Under the pieces are notes generated by a model. That model saw nothing but the letters and a program-made list of their open reading frames with translations. It searched no databases and was not told the origin of the DNA. This document shows, in pieces, positions 8,075 to 17,330 of a stretch of DNA of 40,158 nt (the stretch's first letter is position 1; every line of letters starts with the position of its first letter). Both the position numbers and the translations under genes were made by a program. Source of the stretch: Inconstantimicrobium porci (GTDB taxonomy: Bacteria; Bacillota; Clostridia; Clostridiales; Clostridiaceae); NCBI RefSeq assembly GCF_009696465.1, contig NZ_VULX01000026.1, positions 1-40,158 of the forward strand, given 5' to 3'.

Positions 8075-9289
8075 TTAAATAAGTATGTCCCTCTTGCTGA
8101 ATACAAGATGTGCTATTACATAACTTACAATTGATGTAACAATCATTACTATAATTGCATTTGTAAGTGTCAGGTTTGCATTGTTATACTGACCTGCAAT
8201 ATTGCCCTCAAGCACCTGACATACCGAACCGTAATTTATGAATATTAAATGAGCTATTTTTCTAATAACACTTACTAGCTGTGATACGATATTTACAGCA
8301 AATACTAGAGCTATTGAAATTGACATTGTTATCATACTGCTCTTAAATATTGATGAAATCATAAATATAAATGCACAGCATGTGATTATGAATAACAGCT
8401 GTAATAAAAATGCTTTCAGTACATATTCTGAATTTGTTGCTATATATCCTGAACCAGCTACTTCAACTAGATGAGGACCTGCTGCAACATTACTGTTATC
8501 CATCTTATACTTTGTTCCAAGTATAACTGGATATTTTGCAAATTCAAATCCCTTAATAGCACCAACTACAAGGAATGCAATTATCTCTGTACTCATTATC
8601 ATTGCGATTACTGTTGTAGTAACTGCAATAAATTTAGATAGAAGAACCTTTGCTCTTGATATCGGCTGTATTAAAAGGAATTTTAATGTAGGAGGTGTAC
8701 ATTCACCTGAAACTATATCACTCATAAATATAGCTATTCCTATGATAAGCAGCGCTGAACCAAGTATTGCAAACAGCATCTGCGTAGTCTTGTAAGGATT
8801 AACTCTCCATTCATTGCTCTTATCAATATTGTTTTCTTGCATATACTTTAATTTAGCCAGCTGCTGTTCTAACTGAGCCTTTTGATCTTTATCTATTGTT
8901 TCACTTATCTGTGTTTTTGTTGTCTCTATTTCTTTGTCTAGAGTCTTTTTCCAGCCATCTTTTTCTCCAACATGTTTCACAGCTTCTTCATACTGCTCTT
9001 TTTCCATGTTAAGCTGAGCAAGCTGTGACTGTATTTGTGCATACTCATTCTGATCATCTTTATTCTTTGAATCTTTTATTTCATCCGCTCTCTTTGTCTG
9101 AGATTTTATCTGTTCATTACACTCATTAAGCTGATAGCTAGGTGAATGATATTTCTCTGAATTTTTCTCATCATAGAATAAAGCCACTGTACCAAGTACA
9201 ACTACTGCAATAAATAGTAAGAAAACTATCCATGTCTTTGTTCTCTTAAACAACTTTATCCATTCATTTTTAATTAAAGTAAATAGCAT
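8075..9289 (-). CDS. ABC-2 type transporter permease
   Basis: A 404-residue membrane subunit. One transmembrane segment near residues 17-37 is followed by a long charged, coiled-coil-like region (about residues 45-170, rich in K, E and Q) that should lie outside the membrane, then five hydrophobic segments in the C-terminal half. This is the ABC-2/DUF3533-like layout of bacitracin- or lantibiotic-type exporters. The large external coil suggests recognition of an extracellular peptide or drug, which is inference. Its ATG overlaps the stop of the ATPase gene by one base (TAATG), so the two are translationally coupled and form one transporter. Confidence 0.85.
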   Translation of the reverse strand: MLFTLIKNEWIKLFKRTKTWIVFLLFIAVVVLGTVALFYDEKNSEKYHSPSYQLNECNEQIKSQTKRADEIKDSKNKDDQNEYAQIQSQLAQLNMEKEQYEEAVKHVGEKDGWKKTLDKEIETTKTQISETIDKDQKAQLEQQLAKLKYMQENNIDKSNEWRVNPYKTTQMLFAILGSALLIIGIAIFMSDIVSGECTPPTLKFLLIQPISRAKVLLSKFIAVTTTVIAMIMSTEIIAFLVVGAIKGFEFAKYPVILGTKYKMDNSNVAAGPHLVEVAGSGYIATNSEYVLKAFLLQLLFIITCCAFIFMISSIFKSSMITMSISIALVFAVNIVSQLVSVIRKIAHLIFINYGSVCQVLEGNIAGQYNNANLTLTNAIIVMIVTSIVSYVIAHLVFSKRDILI

Positions 9290-10200
9290 TATCTTGCACC
9301 TCCTTCAACAAGTTCCATATATCTCTGCTCAAGTTTTTCATGCTTCTTATAAACTTCATTTATTTCCACATTCTTTTCAACTAGAACTTTTACAAGCTGA
9401 GGAGTAACACCTGCTGCAATCTGGACAGTTATTTTGCCTTCTGCAACAAAGCTGTCTTTAACTATATCAATTGTATTTAAAATATTTAAAGTTTCCTCAT
9501 CATTTACAGTACTTATAACAAGAGTATCTGTTTCTGTTGTGAAATCTTCGTCCATGCTTTCTACAGATTGAATAACACCATTATTTATAAACGCAACTCT
9601 GTCACATATCTGCTGTACTTCACTAAGTATATGTGAAGATATAAATACAGCTACGCCTCTTTCCTTAGCTGCCTTTCTTACAATTTCTCTAAAGTCCATT
9701 ATTCCAGAAGGATCAAGTCCGTTAGTTGGCTCATCAAGTATTATAAGTTTAGGGTTTCCTAAAAGTGATGCTCCAAGTCCAAGTCTCTGCTTCATACCAA
9801 GTGAATACTTCTTAACCTTGTCATTTATTCTGTCCTTTAATCCAACAAGCTCTATAATTTCCTGCACTTCAGCCTTAGGTATTTTTCTTACCCTAGCTAT
9901 CTGCATTAAGTTTTCTCTACCTGATAGATATTTGTAAAGCTCAGGATTTTCAACTACTGCACCTACATTTTCAAGTGCCTTAACCTTGTCCTTCTTTACA
10001 TCATGTCCAAGTATCTTTATTTCTCCGCTGTCAGGGTGTATTAAATCTACTAGCATTCTTATAGTAGTTGTTTTTCCTGCACCATTAGGTCCTAAAAATC
10101 CAAAAATCTCCCCTTCATTTACATCGAAAGTTAGCCCCTTAATTATTTCTCTTTTTCCAAGCTTCTTTTTTACATTTTTTACCTCTAGAACCTTATTCAT
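9289..10200 (-). CDS. ABC transporter ATP-binding protein
   Basis: A 303-residue ATPase with Walker A GPNGAGKTT near residue 39, signature YSLGMKQRLGLG, Walker B LIILDEPTNGLDP and the switch histidine in ISSHILSE. The C-terminal extension after the ATPase core is typical of the BcrA/antibiotic exporter group. It starts with ATG at 10200 behind GGAGGG. It is divergent from the TetR gene; the palindrome at 10318-10344 lies in the shared intergenic space, so the pair is probably controlled by that regulator, or at least shares its region. Confidence 0.92.
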   Translation of the reverse strand: MNKVLEVKNVKKKLGKREIIKGLTFDVNEGEIFGFLGPNGAGKTTTIRMLVDLIHPDSGEIKILGHDVKKDKVKALENVGAVVENPELYKYLSGRENLMQIARVRKIPKAEVQEIIELVGLKDRINDKVKKYSLGMKQRLGLGASLLGNPKLIILDEPTNGLDPSGIMDFREIVRKAAKERGVAVFISSHILSEVQQICDRVAFINNGVIQSVESMDEDFTTETDTLVISTVNDEETLNILNTIDIVKDSFVAEGKITVQIAAGVTPQLVKVLVEKNVEINEVYKKHEKLEQRYMELVEGGAR

Positions 10201-10317
10201 GTAAATCCCTCCTTTATCAGTTTAATTCTAATATAAAAAGCTTAAAAAATTATGACTTTTCTATTACATTTCATAAAATATGTAAATTTTATTTGCAAAA
10301 AGAGTAATCAGAGCTAA

Positions 10318-10344
10318 TATATACATACCATTAGTATGTATATA
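10318..10344. promoter_or_regulatory. TetR-type operator palindrome
   Basis: Two perfect 11-base arms (TATATACATAC and GTATGTATATA) flank the centre CATTA. It sits immediately before the ribosome site (AGAGG) of the TetR gene and in the promoter region shared with the divergent ABC operon, exactly where an autoregulatory TetR site is expected. Confidence 0.75.
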
Positions 10345-10357
10345 GAGGTTAACATAA

Positions 10358-11011
10358 ATGGCTCGTAATAAATACCCTGAAGAAACAGTTAATCTCATAT
10401 TAGATGTATCATTAAAACTCTTTATTGAAAAAGGCTATGATGAAACTTCAATTCAAGATATCATAGATAATCTCGGCGGCTTAAGCAAAGGCGCAATATA
10501 TCATCATTTTAAATCAAAAGAAAGTATCCTGATTGCAGTATACAAAGGAATGTCTAAAAATATAAATTGGCAGATGATTGATATAGTTAATAATAACAAG
10601 TTAACTGGTCTTCAAAAAATACAGGAGATGTTTTCTGCTTCTCTTGACAATCCAAACCATGATGAACTTTTTGCAGCAACACCTAATCTGCTTAATAATC
10701 CAAAACTTTTATCTATATTTTTATCAGACCTCATCAATTTTGTAATTCCAAAGTATGCTGAACCTGTAATAAGACAAGGACTTGAGGATGGATCTATCAA
10801 AACAGATTATCCAAAAGAAACTGCTGAAACAATGATGCTTCTTAGTAATATATGGCTTAACCCTCTTATATACCCAATGACAAATGAAGAATACATTAGA
10901 AAAATAGAATTCTTTAATCATATTATGGCTTCATTAATTCCTGACTTAATTGACGAAGAGATGCAGCAGAGATTATCTCACTTTAGAGATTTAGTGAAAA
11001 AAACAAAATAA
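10358..11011 (+). CDS. TetR/AcrR family transcriptional regulator
   Basis: The 217-residue protein starts with a TetR helix-turn-helix: LDVSLKLFIEKGYDETSIQDI followed by LSKGAIYHHFKSKESIL, the typical recognition-helix sequence. The remaining 150 residues form the variable ligand-binding and dimerisation region. It lies directly downstream of a 27-bp palindrome, divergent from an ABC exporter and followed by a broken MFS exporter gene, which suggests a local repressor of export genes that responds to the transported compound. The ligand cannot be inferred. ATG at 10358; AGAGG stands nine bases upstream. An AT-rich terminator overlaps the stop codon. Confidence 0.9.
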   Translation: MARNKYPEETVNLILDVSLKLFIEKGYDETSIQDIIDNLGGLSKGAIYHHFKSKESILIAVYKGMSKNINWQMIDIVNNNKLTGLQKIQEMFSASLDNPNHDELFAATPNLLNNPKLLSIFLSDLINFVIPKYAEPVIRQGLEDGSIKTDYPKETAETMMLLSNIWLNPLIYPMTNEEYIRKIEFFNHIMASLIPDLIDEEMQQRLSHFRDLVKKTK

Positions 11012-11034
11012 TAGCTAAGACTATTATTTTTTTT
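11005..11034 (+). terminator. AT-rich terminator after the TetR gene
   Basis: AAAATAATAG pairs with CTATTATTTT over ten bases (loop CTAAGA) and runs into eight Ts; the left arm contains the TAA stop. Confidence 0.65.
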
Positions 11035-11040
11035 ATCTTA

Positions 11041-11059
11041 TACATCCCGTCGGTCGGTA
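11041..11059. promoter_or_regulatory. Possible second TetR-type site before the MFS remnant
   Basis: ATACATCCC begins like the main operator (ATACATACC), and the sequence TACATCCCG-T-CGGTCGGTA is a partial palindrome (six of nine positions). Located between the TetR terminator and the MFS ribosome site. Binding is inference. Confidence 0.3.
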
Positions 11060-11084
11060 TTAATAATATAAAAGGAGATTTTTT

Positions 11085-11878
11085 ATGAACTTAAAAAATA
11101 TTTTTAAAAAAGACTTCACACTTGTAGTTATTGGACAGATTATTTCTTTGTTTGGAAATGCTATCTTGAGATATGCACTTCCCCTATACCTTCTCAATAA
11201 AACAAACTCACCATCACTATTTGGTATCGTATCAGCACTGTCATTCATTACTATGATAATACTATCACCTATTGGTGGAATAATAGCTGACCGTATCAAT
11301 AAAAGAAATATAATGGTCATATTGGACTTTTCGACTTGTGCAATTGTAATTACATGCACACTGCTTCTTGGAAAAGTAGATCTTGTTATCCTTCTTCTTG
11401 TTGTACTTATTCTTCTTTTCGGAATTCAAGGAGCATATCAGCCAGCCGTTCAAGCCAGTATACCTGCTCTTGTTTCAGAAGAAGATCTTATGTCAGGAAA
11501 TGCACTTATCAACCTTGTAAACTCATTATCCGGTTCACTTGGATATGCTCTTGGAGAAATTTTATTCGTATCTCTTGGTATCAAACCACTTCTTTGTTTA
11601 AGCGTAATATGTTTCTTTTTATCTGCTGTCATGGAAATTTTCATCAAGATTTCATTTGTTAAGCAGAAAAATACATCTAATATCTTCTCCATAGCTTTTA
11701 AGGAAATTCATTTTATGGATATGCTCAGGGTATTATGACTGCTGGAGGATTATTCGGTGGTATACTTGCTGGAACAATAGGGCAGAAAGTTCCTGTCTAC
11801 AAATCATATAGACTGTTAATTTTGTTTTACATTTATTTACTCTTTAACAATATTAAATCACCTATTTTGTATCAGTAA
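11085..11878 (+). pseudogene. Decayed MFS-type efflux transporter
   Basis: The start (ATG at 11085 behind GGAG) and the first 200 codons encode the N-terminal six-helix half of a major facilitator, with the loop motif GGIIADRINKRNIM. The frame stops at 11738. A second frame (from about 11711) encodes a later MFS piece, GYAQGIMTAGGLFGGILAG, and stops at 11878. A whole transporter has about 400 residues, so some residues between the pieces and the C-terminal helices are lost. The gene is therefore inactive. It follows the TetR gene in the same direction and was probably once its regulatory target. Confidence 0.8.
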
Positions 11879-11941
11879 ATCGTTTTCACAAAAATTTGTA
11901 TATTTTTTTTACTTATTTTATTTGTATATTTTTACAAATAA

Positions 11942-11975
11942 AATAACTCAGTAAAGATTACCTTACCGAGTTATT
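11942..11975. terminator. Terminator between the MFS remnant and bofA
   Basis: AATAACTC/GAGTTATT with inner GTAA/TTAC and one mismatch. On the minus strand it runs into a T-rich tail, so it best serves bofA; on the plus strand the tail is weak. Confidence 0.6.
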
Positions 11976-12014
11976 AATATTAAATGTTATTATTAAAGCA
12001 GCTTACTGTTTTCA

Positions 12015-12269
12015 CTAGAAAATCAGCTTAAACAGTACTAAAAATACTACTCCTGGTATACCCGCAAAGCCAGCAATTAGCGATGTTACCACATTTATTC
12101 CTATATTAAATCCGAAATAACTTCCTACAAAGTTTACTATTACAAGTAATATTACGCCTAAAACAGCGTTAAAAATAAGTTTTAATAATATCTTTAACGG
12201 CCATACAAAAATTTTTGCCAAAACCACAAATACTAAAATTCCCACAAGGGAATATAATAAAGCCTCCAC
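12015..12269 (-). CDS. bofA: Pro-sigma-K processing inhibitor BofA family protein
   Basis: A small integral membrane protein of 84 residues with hydrophobic segments near residues 4-22, 25-50 and 60-82, matching BofA in size and in the C-terminal GIPGVVFLVLFKLIF. In Bacillus BofA holds the SpoIVFB protease inactive in the forespore membrane until sigma-K is needed; in clostridia its targets are less clear. GTG at 12269 is preferred because GGGGTGA lies five bases before it; a GTG three codons earlier overlaps that site. It is the last gene of the dnaX-ybaB-recR-yaaL-bofA cluster and marks the organism as a spore former. Confidence 0.85.
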   Translation of the reverse strand: MEALLYSLVGILVFVVLAKIFVWPLKILLKLIFNAVLGVILLVIVNFVGSYFGFNIGINVVTSLIAGFAGIPGVVFLVLFKLIF

Positions 12270-12292
12270 ATTATTCACCCCTAAACTCTGTA

Positions 12293-12592
12293 TTACATTT
12301 GTTCTACGGAATTTGAATCGTCGTCATCATCATCCTCATAGTAATCCTTATAATCCTCTATATTGAATCTTACTCCTCTTGTTTTAGCTTCTCTTATCAA
12401 GTAATCAAGTCTAGTCTTGGCTATATTTTCTTCATATATTGCAATTTCAATAAGTCTTGAGTCAAGACATGTATTAAATATGCCGCTGGCTGTCTCCATA
12501 TCTAATTTCGCCTGTTGAATTGATCTTAACAAATTCTTATCCGCTTTTGAAACCTTGTGTCTTTTACTGTTTGTAATAAAAATATTATCCAT
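12293..12592 (-). CDS. yaaL: YaaL-like DUF2508 protein
   Basis: A 99-residue soluble, largely helical protein of the DUF2508 family found between recR and bofA in many Firmicutes. Visible family features are the helix LLRSIQQAKLDMETASGIF and the block EENIAKTRLDYLIREAK, ending in a strongly acidic tail (DDDDDD). Function unknown; the position is conserved. The ATG at 12592 directly follows AGGAGGAGGT. It precedes bofA by 23 bases and is likely cotranscribed with it. The gap to recR holds dispersed repeat copy B. Confidence 0.8.
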   Translation of the reverse strand: MDNIFITNSKRHKVSKADKNLLRSIQQAKLDMETASGIFNTCLDSRLIEIAIYEENIAKTRLDYLIREAKTRGVRFNIEDYKDYYEDDDDDDSNSVEQM

Positions 12593-12713
12593 ACCTCCTC
12601 CTTAATATGTCTTTTATAATTATTTACATATTTTGGGATAATTATTCTTAATAATATTCTATTCACAAACACTATTTTTTAATACACCTTAATTTTTATT
12701 TAATAATCTCAAC

Positions 12714-12920
12714 AATTTAGAATTTAAAATTTAGAATGTAGAATTAAGGATGAAATCAGTAAACTGATTTCTATAAATTAATGGCGACTACGCCTCCGAA
12801 CCTCTTAATTATTTAATTTATAATTAAGTAGAGTTTTAAAGAGGAGAACTCTCCTCTTTTTTGAAACTCCTTTGGAGTTTCATCCTAAAATTTTAAATTT
12901 TAAAATCTAAACTCTAAATT
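12714..12920 (+). repeat. Dispersed hairpin repeat, copy B
   Basis: The longest terminal inverted repeat of the family, about 40 bp imperfect (12714-12756 against 12878-12920). Internal hairpins in the order of copy A: GAAATCAGT/ACTGATTTC; GGCG...CGCC; AGAGGAGAACTCTCCTCT; GAAACTCC/GGAGTTTC. Lies between recR and yaaL. Confidence 0.8.
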
Positions 12921-12947
12921 AAATTTTCATATCACTTATATTAAATC

Positions 12948-13544
12948 TTAAATCTCTGTTCTTCCCTCTAATGCCTTAGAAAGTGTTACTTCATCAGCAT
13001 ATTCAAGGTCTCCGCCAACTGGTATTCCGGCTGCTATTCTTGTAACTTTTATATCTAGTGGTTTTAAAATCTTTGCAATGTACATTGCAGTAGCTTCTCC
13101 TTCAATGTTAGGATTTGTTGCTACAATTACTTCTCTTACATCACCGTTCATTCTTGCTACAAGTTCTCTTATTCTTATGTCCTGAGGACCTCTTCCCTGC
13201 ATAGGAGATATATTTCCATGAAGAACATGATATACTCCATTAAATTCCTTGACCTTTTCCATTGTCATAATATCCTTAGGCTGTTCTACAACACATATGC
13301 AGCTCTTATCCCTGTTTGGATTTCCGCATATAGAGCAAGGATCAGTATCTGTGTAATTACCACATATAGAGCAATACTTTATTGTTCCTCTGGCTTTTAC
13401 AAGAGCCTGCGCAAATTCCTCAACCTCTTCCTTTGGAAGATTAAGAACATGTAATGTAAGTCTCTGAGCTGTTTTATAGCCAATGCTTGGCAACTTTGCA
13501 AACTCTTCAATAAGCTTCTCAATAGCTATTGGGTAAAAATCCAT
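12948..13544 (-). CDS. recR: Recombination mediator RecR
   Basis: A 198-residue protein with the full RecR layout: N-terminal helix-hairpin-helix ([19 protein letters not shown], here [18 protein letters not shown]), a four-cysteine zinc finger (CSICGN and CSICGN blocks, residues about 55-75), a Toprim domain ([14 protein letters not shown] to [14 protein letters not shown]) and the C-terminal Walker-B-like region [16 protein letters not shown]. With RecO and RecF it loads RecA at single-stranded gaps. ATG at 13544 behind GGAGG. It is in its conserved place between ybaB and yaaL, although repeat-derived sequence separates it from both. Confidence 0.96.
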   Translation of the reverse strand: MDFYPIAIEKLIEEFAKLPSIGYKTAQRLTLHVLNLPKEEVEEFAQALVKARGTIKYCSICGNYTDTDPCSICGNPNRDKSCICVVEQPKDIMTMEKVKEFNGVYHVLHGNISPMQGRGPQDIRIRELVARMNGDVREVIVATNPNIEGEATAMYIAKILKPLDIKVTRIAAGIPVGGDLEYADEVTLSKALEGRTEI

Positions 13545-13589
13545 GATGTACCTCCTGTAATTTTCAATTATTAATTATCATTTTTCAAT

Positions 13590-13705
13590 CATAATACCAA
13601 GTGCCAAATGAAGTAGAAAATTAGTATCGCTTCACTTACTAATTTCACAATCCTAATGGAATCTCTGCTTCCAAACCTCTGTAATTAATTGATTACTAAT
13701 CATTG
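13590..13705 (+). repeat. Dispersed hairpin repeat, partial copy C
   Basis: Only the first half of the element is recognisable: AAATTAGTA/TACTAATTT hairpin, then GGAATCTCTGCTTCC and CAAACCTC. The second half and right end are absent. Confidence 0.6.
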
Positions 13706-13742
13706 TATAAGGGCCTCTTGCTCTTGGCAACAGGCCCTTATA
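13706..13742. terminator. Strong hairpin downstream of ybaB
   Basis: TATAAGGGCCT pairs perfectly with AGGCCCTTATA (11 bp), and the loop contains TTGC/GCAA. The tail on the minus strand is not T-rich (ACAATG), so termination is likely only in part; an mRNA-stabilising or processing role is possible. Confidence 0.5.
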
Positions 13743-13780
13743 TTTATATTATATTTAATTATAAATTATATATTATAAAA

Positions 13781-14125
13781 TTAGAATAATCCAGGTATGT
13801 TCATTCCACCTGTTAATTTACCCATTTTATTTGCTGTTTCTTCATCAGCTTTTCTTAATGCTTCATTTACAGCACTTAAGATTAAGTCTTCTAACATTTC
13901 AACGTCGTCTGAATCAACAACTTCTTCTTTTATATTTACACTTAAAACTTCTTTCTTTCCGTTAACTTTAACGCTGACAGCTCCGCCACCTGTTGATGCT
14001 TCAAATTCTGAATTTTCAAGTTCCTTCTGAGATTCTTCCATCTGCTTCTGAAGTTTCTGTGCCTGTTTCATAAGATTATTCATATTTCCACCGCCTGGAA
14101 ATCCTCCAAATCCGCCTCTTGCCAT
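13781..14125 (-). CDS. YbaB/EbfC family nucleoid-associated protein
   Basis: A 114-residue DNA-binding protein of the YbaB/EbfC family. A glycine-rich start ([20 protein letters not shown]) is followed by the long helix [20 protein letters not shown] and the typical [19 protein letters not shown] strand region. Dimers bind DNA with little sequence preference and act as nucleoid-associated or regulatory proteins. ATG at 14125 behind AGGAGGAA. It is always found beside dnaX and recR, as here. Confidence 0.93.
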   Translation of the reverse strand: MARGGFGGFPGGGNMNNLMKQAQKLQKQMEESQKELENSEFEASTGGGAVSVKVNGKKEVLSVNIKEEVVDSDDVEMLEDLILSAVNEALRKADEETANKMGKLTGGMNIPGLF

Positions 14126-14244
14126 CTTTCATTCCTCCTTGATTATAAAATCTCTATTTATTATATAGCATTTAAATTTTTTTTGCTACATTCATTATCT
14201 TTGATATTATCATAATAATTACTCTTCTACAATAAAACTAAATA

Positions 14245-15888
14245 TTAATCATATACCTGGAATCCATCACCCAGCTTATCCTTAAGTTCCTGTTCAATGT
14301 CTCCGCAGCCTTCTTCTTCCTTCTGCTTAACAGTTGTGTATCTAACTCTTACACGCTGTCCTAATATCTCAGAGAATACTTCATTTACAACTTCTGAGTT
14401 ATCGCTCTTTTCAAGTCTTATCTTGTTGAATGCAAATTCAGCTTCATAATTAACATCAATAACGCCGTCTTTACATGCAACAGGTCTTCCTGTAACAAGT
14501 GATGCATAGATAACCATCTTTCTTCTTGATTTGAAAGCTTCAAGGATATCCTTCCATGATTTCTGTACATCATTTATTGTAACTGTTGCGCCAAGATTAT
14601 CATCAGCTCTTACATCATTTTCTGGAGCAGAAACATGAGCTTTTTTAGCAGCCATTGGTGTTTCAATCTTCTTAGCAGCAGAAGTCTGCTTTTCTTCAGC
14701 CTGTTCTCCCTGAGCTGCTGGATTTACTTTTATGTTACCGCTTCTTATAACATTTTCAAGCTTGTTGATTCTTGCAAGAAGAACTTCCTTTGAAGTATCA
14801 TACTCAATCTTGCACATCTTGATGATAGCAAGTTCAAGATATATTCTGCTCTGCTTGCTAAGCTTTGCACTTTCTTCTGCTTCCTGAAGCACTCTGATGC
14901 CTCTCATGATTTCTTCACTTCTCATTCTCTGAGACTGCTGTCTTAAGTTTTCGATGTTGTCGTTTGACATATCAAGAACTTCTTCAGGATTGCTTGTTAC
15001 CTTAAGCATAAGAAGATTTCTGTAATGACCTATCATATCCTTTATAAATGAATAGATATCCTTACCTTCATGCACAATTTCTTCAATGATATTCATTGAT
15101 TTTTCAACACTTCTGTCGATAACTGCATCAGTAAGTTCAAAAAGGTACTTATCAGTTACAAGTCCAAGCATAGAAACTATGCTGTCATAAGTAACCTTGC
15201 CATCGCCCATTGAGATTGCCTGGTCAAGTATACTTAATGAATCTCTCATCGCTCCATCAGCAACTCTTGCAATTAGCTTAAGACTGTTATCATCAGCAAA
15301 TACGCCCTTACTGTCAACTATCTTTCTTTCAAGTTTTGTAATATCTGACAAGCTTATTCTCTTAAAGTCAAATCTCTGACATCTTGAAAGTATAGTTATT
15401 GGAAGTTTCTGAGGATCTGTTGTTGCAAGTATGAAAACAACATTCTTAGGTGGTTCCTCTAATGTCTTAAGGAATGCATTAACAGCTCCCTGAGAAAGCA
15501 TGTGAACTTCATCCATGATGTATACTTTATATTTTGATTCCTGTGGTGGATACTGAACATCATCGATGATATCTCTTATCTTATCTACACCGTTGTTAGA
15601 TGCAGCATCAAGTTCAGTTACATCCATTGAAAGCCCAGAATTAATCTTTTTGCACATCTCGCATTCATTACAAGGCTCTCCATCTTTAAGGTTTAAACAG
15701 TTTAATGCTTTTGCAAATACCTTTGCAGTTGATGTCTTTCCTGTACCTCTTGTTCCGCAGAATAAGTAAGCATGGGCTATCCTGTCATTTAATATTTGGT
15801 TTTTTAAAGTAGTAGTTATATGCTCCTGGCCAACAACATCGTCAAATGATTTCGGCCTCCACTCTCTATATAAAGCTGTATATCCCAT
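14245..15888 (-). CDS. dnaX: DNA polymerase III subunits gamma and tau
   Basis: The clamp-loader ATPase, 547 residues. Visible parts: FDDVVGQEHITTTLKNQI, Walker A CGTRGTGKTSTAK (about residue 45), zinc cluster CLNLKDGEPCNECEMC, Walker B YIMDEVHML, sensor 1 ATTDPQKLP, the SRCQRFDF arginine-finger block, the lid and collar domains, and a C-terminal tau region. I see no A-rich slippery site like that of E. coli dnaX, so separate gamma made by frameshifting is not suggested. ATG at 15888 behind AAGGTGAG. First gene of the cluster after the SRP RNA in the conserved order, although about 5 kb of other DNA now separates them. Confidence 0.96.
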   Translation of the reverse strand: MGYTALYREWRPKSFDDVVGQEHITTTLKNQILNDRIAHAYLFCGTRGTGKTSTAKVFAKALNCLNLKDGEPCNECEMCKKINSGLSMDVTELDAASNNGVDKIRDIIDDVQYPPQESKYKVYIMDEVHMLSQGAVNAFLKTLEEPPKNVVFILATTDPQKLPITILSRCQRFDFKRISLSDITKLERKIVDSKGVFADDNSLKLIARVADGAMRDSLSILDQAISMGDGKVTYDSIVSMLGLVTDKYLFELTDAVIDRSVEKSMNIIEEIVHEGKDIYSFIKDMIGHYRNLLMLKVTSNPEEVLDMSNDNIENLRQQSQRMRSEEIMRGIRVLQEAEESAKLSKQSRIYLELAIIKMCKIEYDTSKEVLLARINKLENVIRSGNIKVNPAAQGEQAEEKQTSAAKKIETPMAAKKAHVSAPENDVRADDNLGATVTINDVQKSWKDILEAFKSRRKMVIYASLVTGRPVACKDGVIDVNYEAEFAFNKIRLEKSDNSEVVNEVFSEILGQRVRVRYTTVKQKEEEGCGDIEQELKDKLGDGFQVYD

Positions 15889-16018
15889 TTTTACTCACCT
15901 TTCTTAAAATAAATATATAAAAATAAAATCTACTATTAATTATACACTAAATATTGTTGCATTTTATAGCATACTATCTATTTCATTTATTCTTAATAAC
16001 AACAGATATAAATTAGTT

Positions 16019-16215
16019 AATTTAAGATTTAGAATTTAAAATTATGGGTTGAACTCCTCTAAAGCGGAGTTCCAAAAAAGATGGCTCAGCCCTCTTTAAA
16101 ACTCCTAATTAACTAATTAAAAATTTAGTAGTTTTGAGGCGAAGCTTCCATTATGATTTAGTAATTAAGCAAAGCTTAATTACCTCCTGAATTTTAAATT
16201 CTAAATTATATAATT
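16019..16215 (-). repeat. Dispersed hairpin repeat, copy D (inverted)
   Basis: Hairpins occur in the reverse order to copy A: GAACTCC...GGAGTTC first, then the AAAGAGG-type, the GGAGG-type (diverged) and AGTAATTAAGC/GCTTAATTAC. The ends (AGATTTAGAATTTAAAATTA and its complement at 16188-16213) are inverted repeats. It ends at the stop codon of the HAD gene. Confidence 0.75.
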
Positions 16216-17082
16216 CTATTCAATTTCTGGTATCATCTTGTAGATTGCTTTTGCTACTCCGTCATTATCGTTTGTATCTGTTATATATGTAGCTATTTCT
16301 TTTATATGTTCCATGGCATTTTCCATAGCAAAGCTGTTCTTAAATTCAGTAAATAATGAATAATCGTTAAAACTATCCCCAAGTATCATTACCTCATCTC
16401 TACTTATCCCCATTTCATCAACAACTTTTCCTAGTATAAAGCCTTTTTGTGCTTTTATATCTGTTACTTCTATGTTTGTTGCAAATGATGAAAGTATTGC
16501 AAGATCTCCTAAAGCTTCAACTTCTTTCTTAGTTTCATCAAGTACTGAAACCTCTGTATGGAATCCAAAGATTTTTCTTATTTCAATGTCTCTGTTTAAA
16601 AATTCATCTATATCTGTTATATATTTTATAGCATTCATCCCATTAAATAAATGAGCTTCTTCCATGGCTTCTTCAAACGTTAGCTTCGGATTCATAACTT
16701 GAAGCTGGAATGCCATACCTTTCATTGATTCTTCTTCAGTACAAGTGGTATACATCCCATCATTTGTAAAGATCTTGTCACAAAGACCATGTTTATGCAT
16801 TATATTAACAATATCTTTTGTCTTACTTTTATCTAAATCTATCTTTTCAATAAGCTTTCCGTTTTTATCTCTATATTCTGCTCCATTCATAAGAACGAAT
16901 TCACATTCAAGGCCATTCTTTTCAGCTAATTGATGAACAGAATCATAGTCTCTTCCTGTAGCTATAACAAATTTAACTCCCTTATTGATTGCCTTTTTTA
17001 TTGCATTTCTGTTTCCTTCACTTATTTCATGTGCACTATTAAGTAATGTGCCATCCATATCTGATGCTATAACCTTTATCAT
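16216..17082 (-). CDS. Cof-type HAD-superfamily phosphatase
   Basis: A cytosolic sugar-phosphate or nucleotide phosphatase of the HAD superfamily, subclass IIB, 288 residues. Motif I is ASDMDGTLLNS with both aspartates, motif II is FVIATGRD, motif III lysine lies in DIKAQKGF and motif IV is ILGDSFNDYSLF. The C2 cap domain lies between residues about 85 and 200. The substrate cannot be predicted; relatives act on sugar phosphates, FMN or pyridoxal phosphate. Start ATG at 17082 follows GGAGGAAAAGAG. It stands alone between the dnaX cluster and the IS200/IS605 remnant. Confidence 0.9.
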   Translation of the reverse strand: MIKVIASDMDGTLLNSAHEISEGNRNAIKKAINKGVKFVIATGRDYDSVHQLAEKNGLECEFVLMNGAEYRDKNGKLIEKIDLDKSKTKDIVNIMHKHGLCDKIFTNDGMYTTCTEEESMKGMAFQLQVMNPKLTFEEAMEEAHLFNGMNAIKYITDIDEFLNRDIEIRKIFGFHTEVSVLDETKKEVEALGDLAILSSFATNIEVTDIKAQKGFILGKVVDEMGISRDEVMILGDSFNDYSLFTEFKNSFAMENAMEHIKEIATYITDTNDNDGVAKAIYKMIPEIE

Positions 17083-17218
17083 ATCTCTTTTCCTCCGTTA
17101 GCCTTTTATTTTATCCTCTTAAATTTTATCATAAGTTCGCTGATATTAATAAATAATCTTGACTATATTATGTGCAATTTTTATTATTATTGAAAACCTT
17201 GAGTCTTTTCTTTAAAAG

Positions 17219-17330
17219 TGAACTACTTCTAAGCTAAAGACTTAGAAGCTTCTTGGTCAATATTCCCAACGGAACAAGTTTACCCAAGCTTACAAGGTCA
17301 TTCCGACCTCATTATTATCAATAGTCTATA
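17219..17330 (-). ncRNA. Candidate omega RNA (TnpB guide scaffold) at the right end
   Basis: The DNA downstream of tnpB up to the right end contains two consecutive foldable segments on the minus strand: GGTCGGAATGACC with its following loop region, and CTTCTAAG/CTTAGAAG. In active IS200/IS605 elements this region is the omega RNA scaffold, and the bases just outside the end act as guide. Assignment rests on position and hairpins only, since TnpB here is inactive. Confidence 0.4.

Noticed and set aside
14245..15888. Programmed frameshift in dnaX
   Set aside because: No A-rich slippery heptamer with a following stem was seen.
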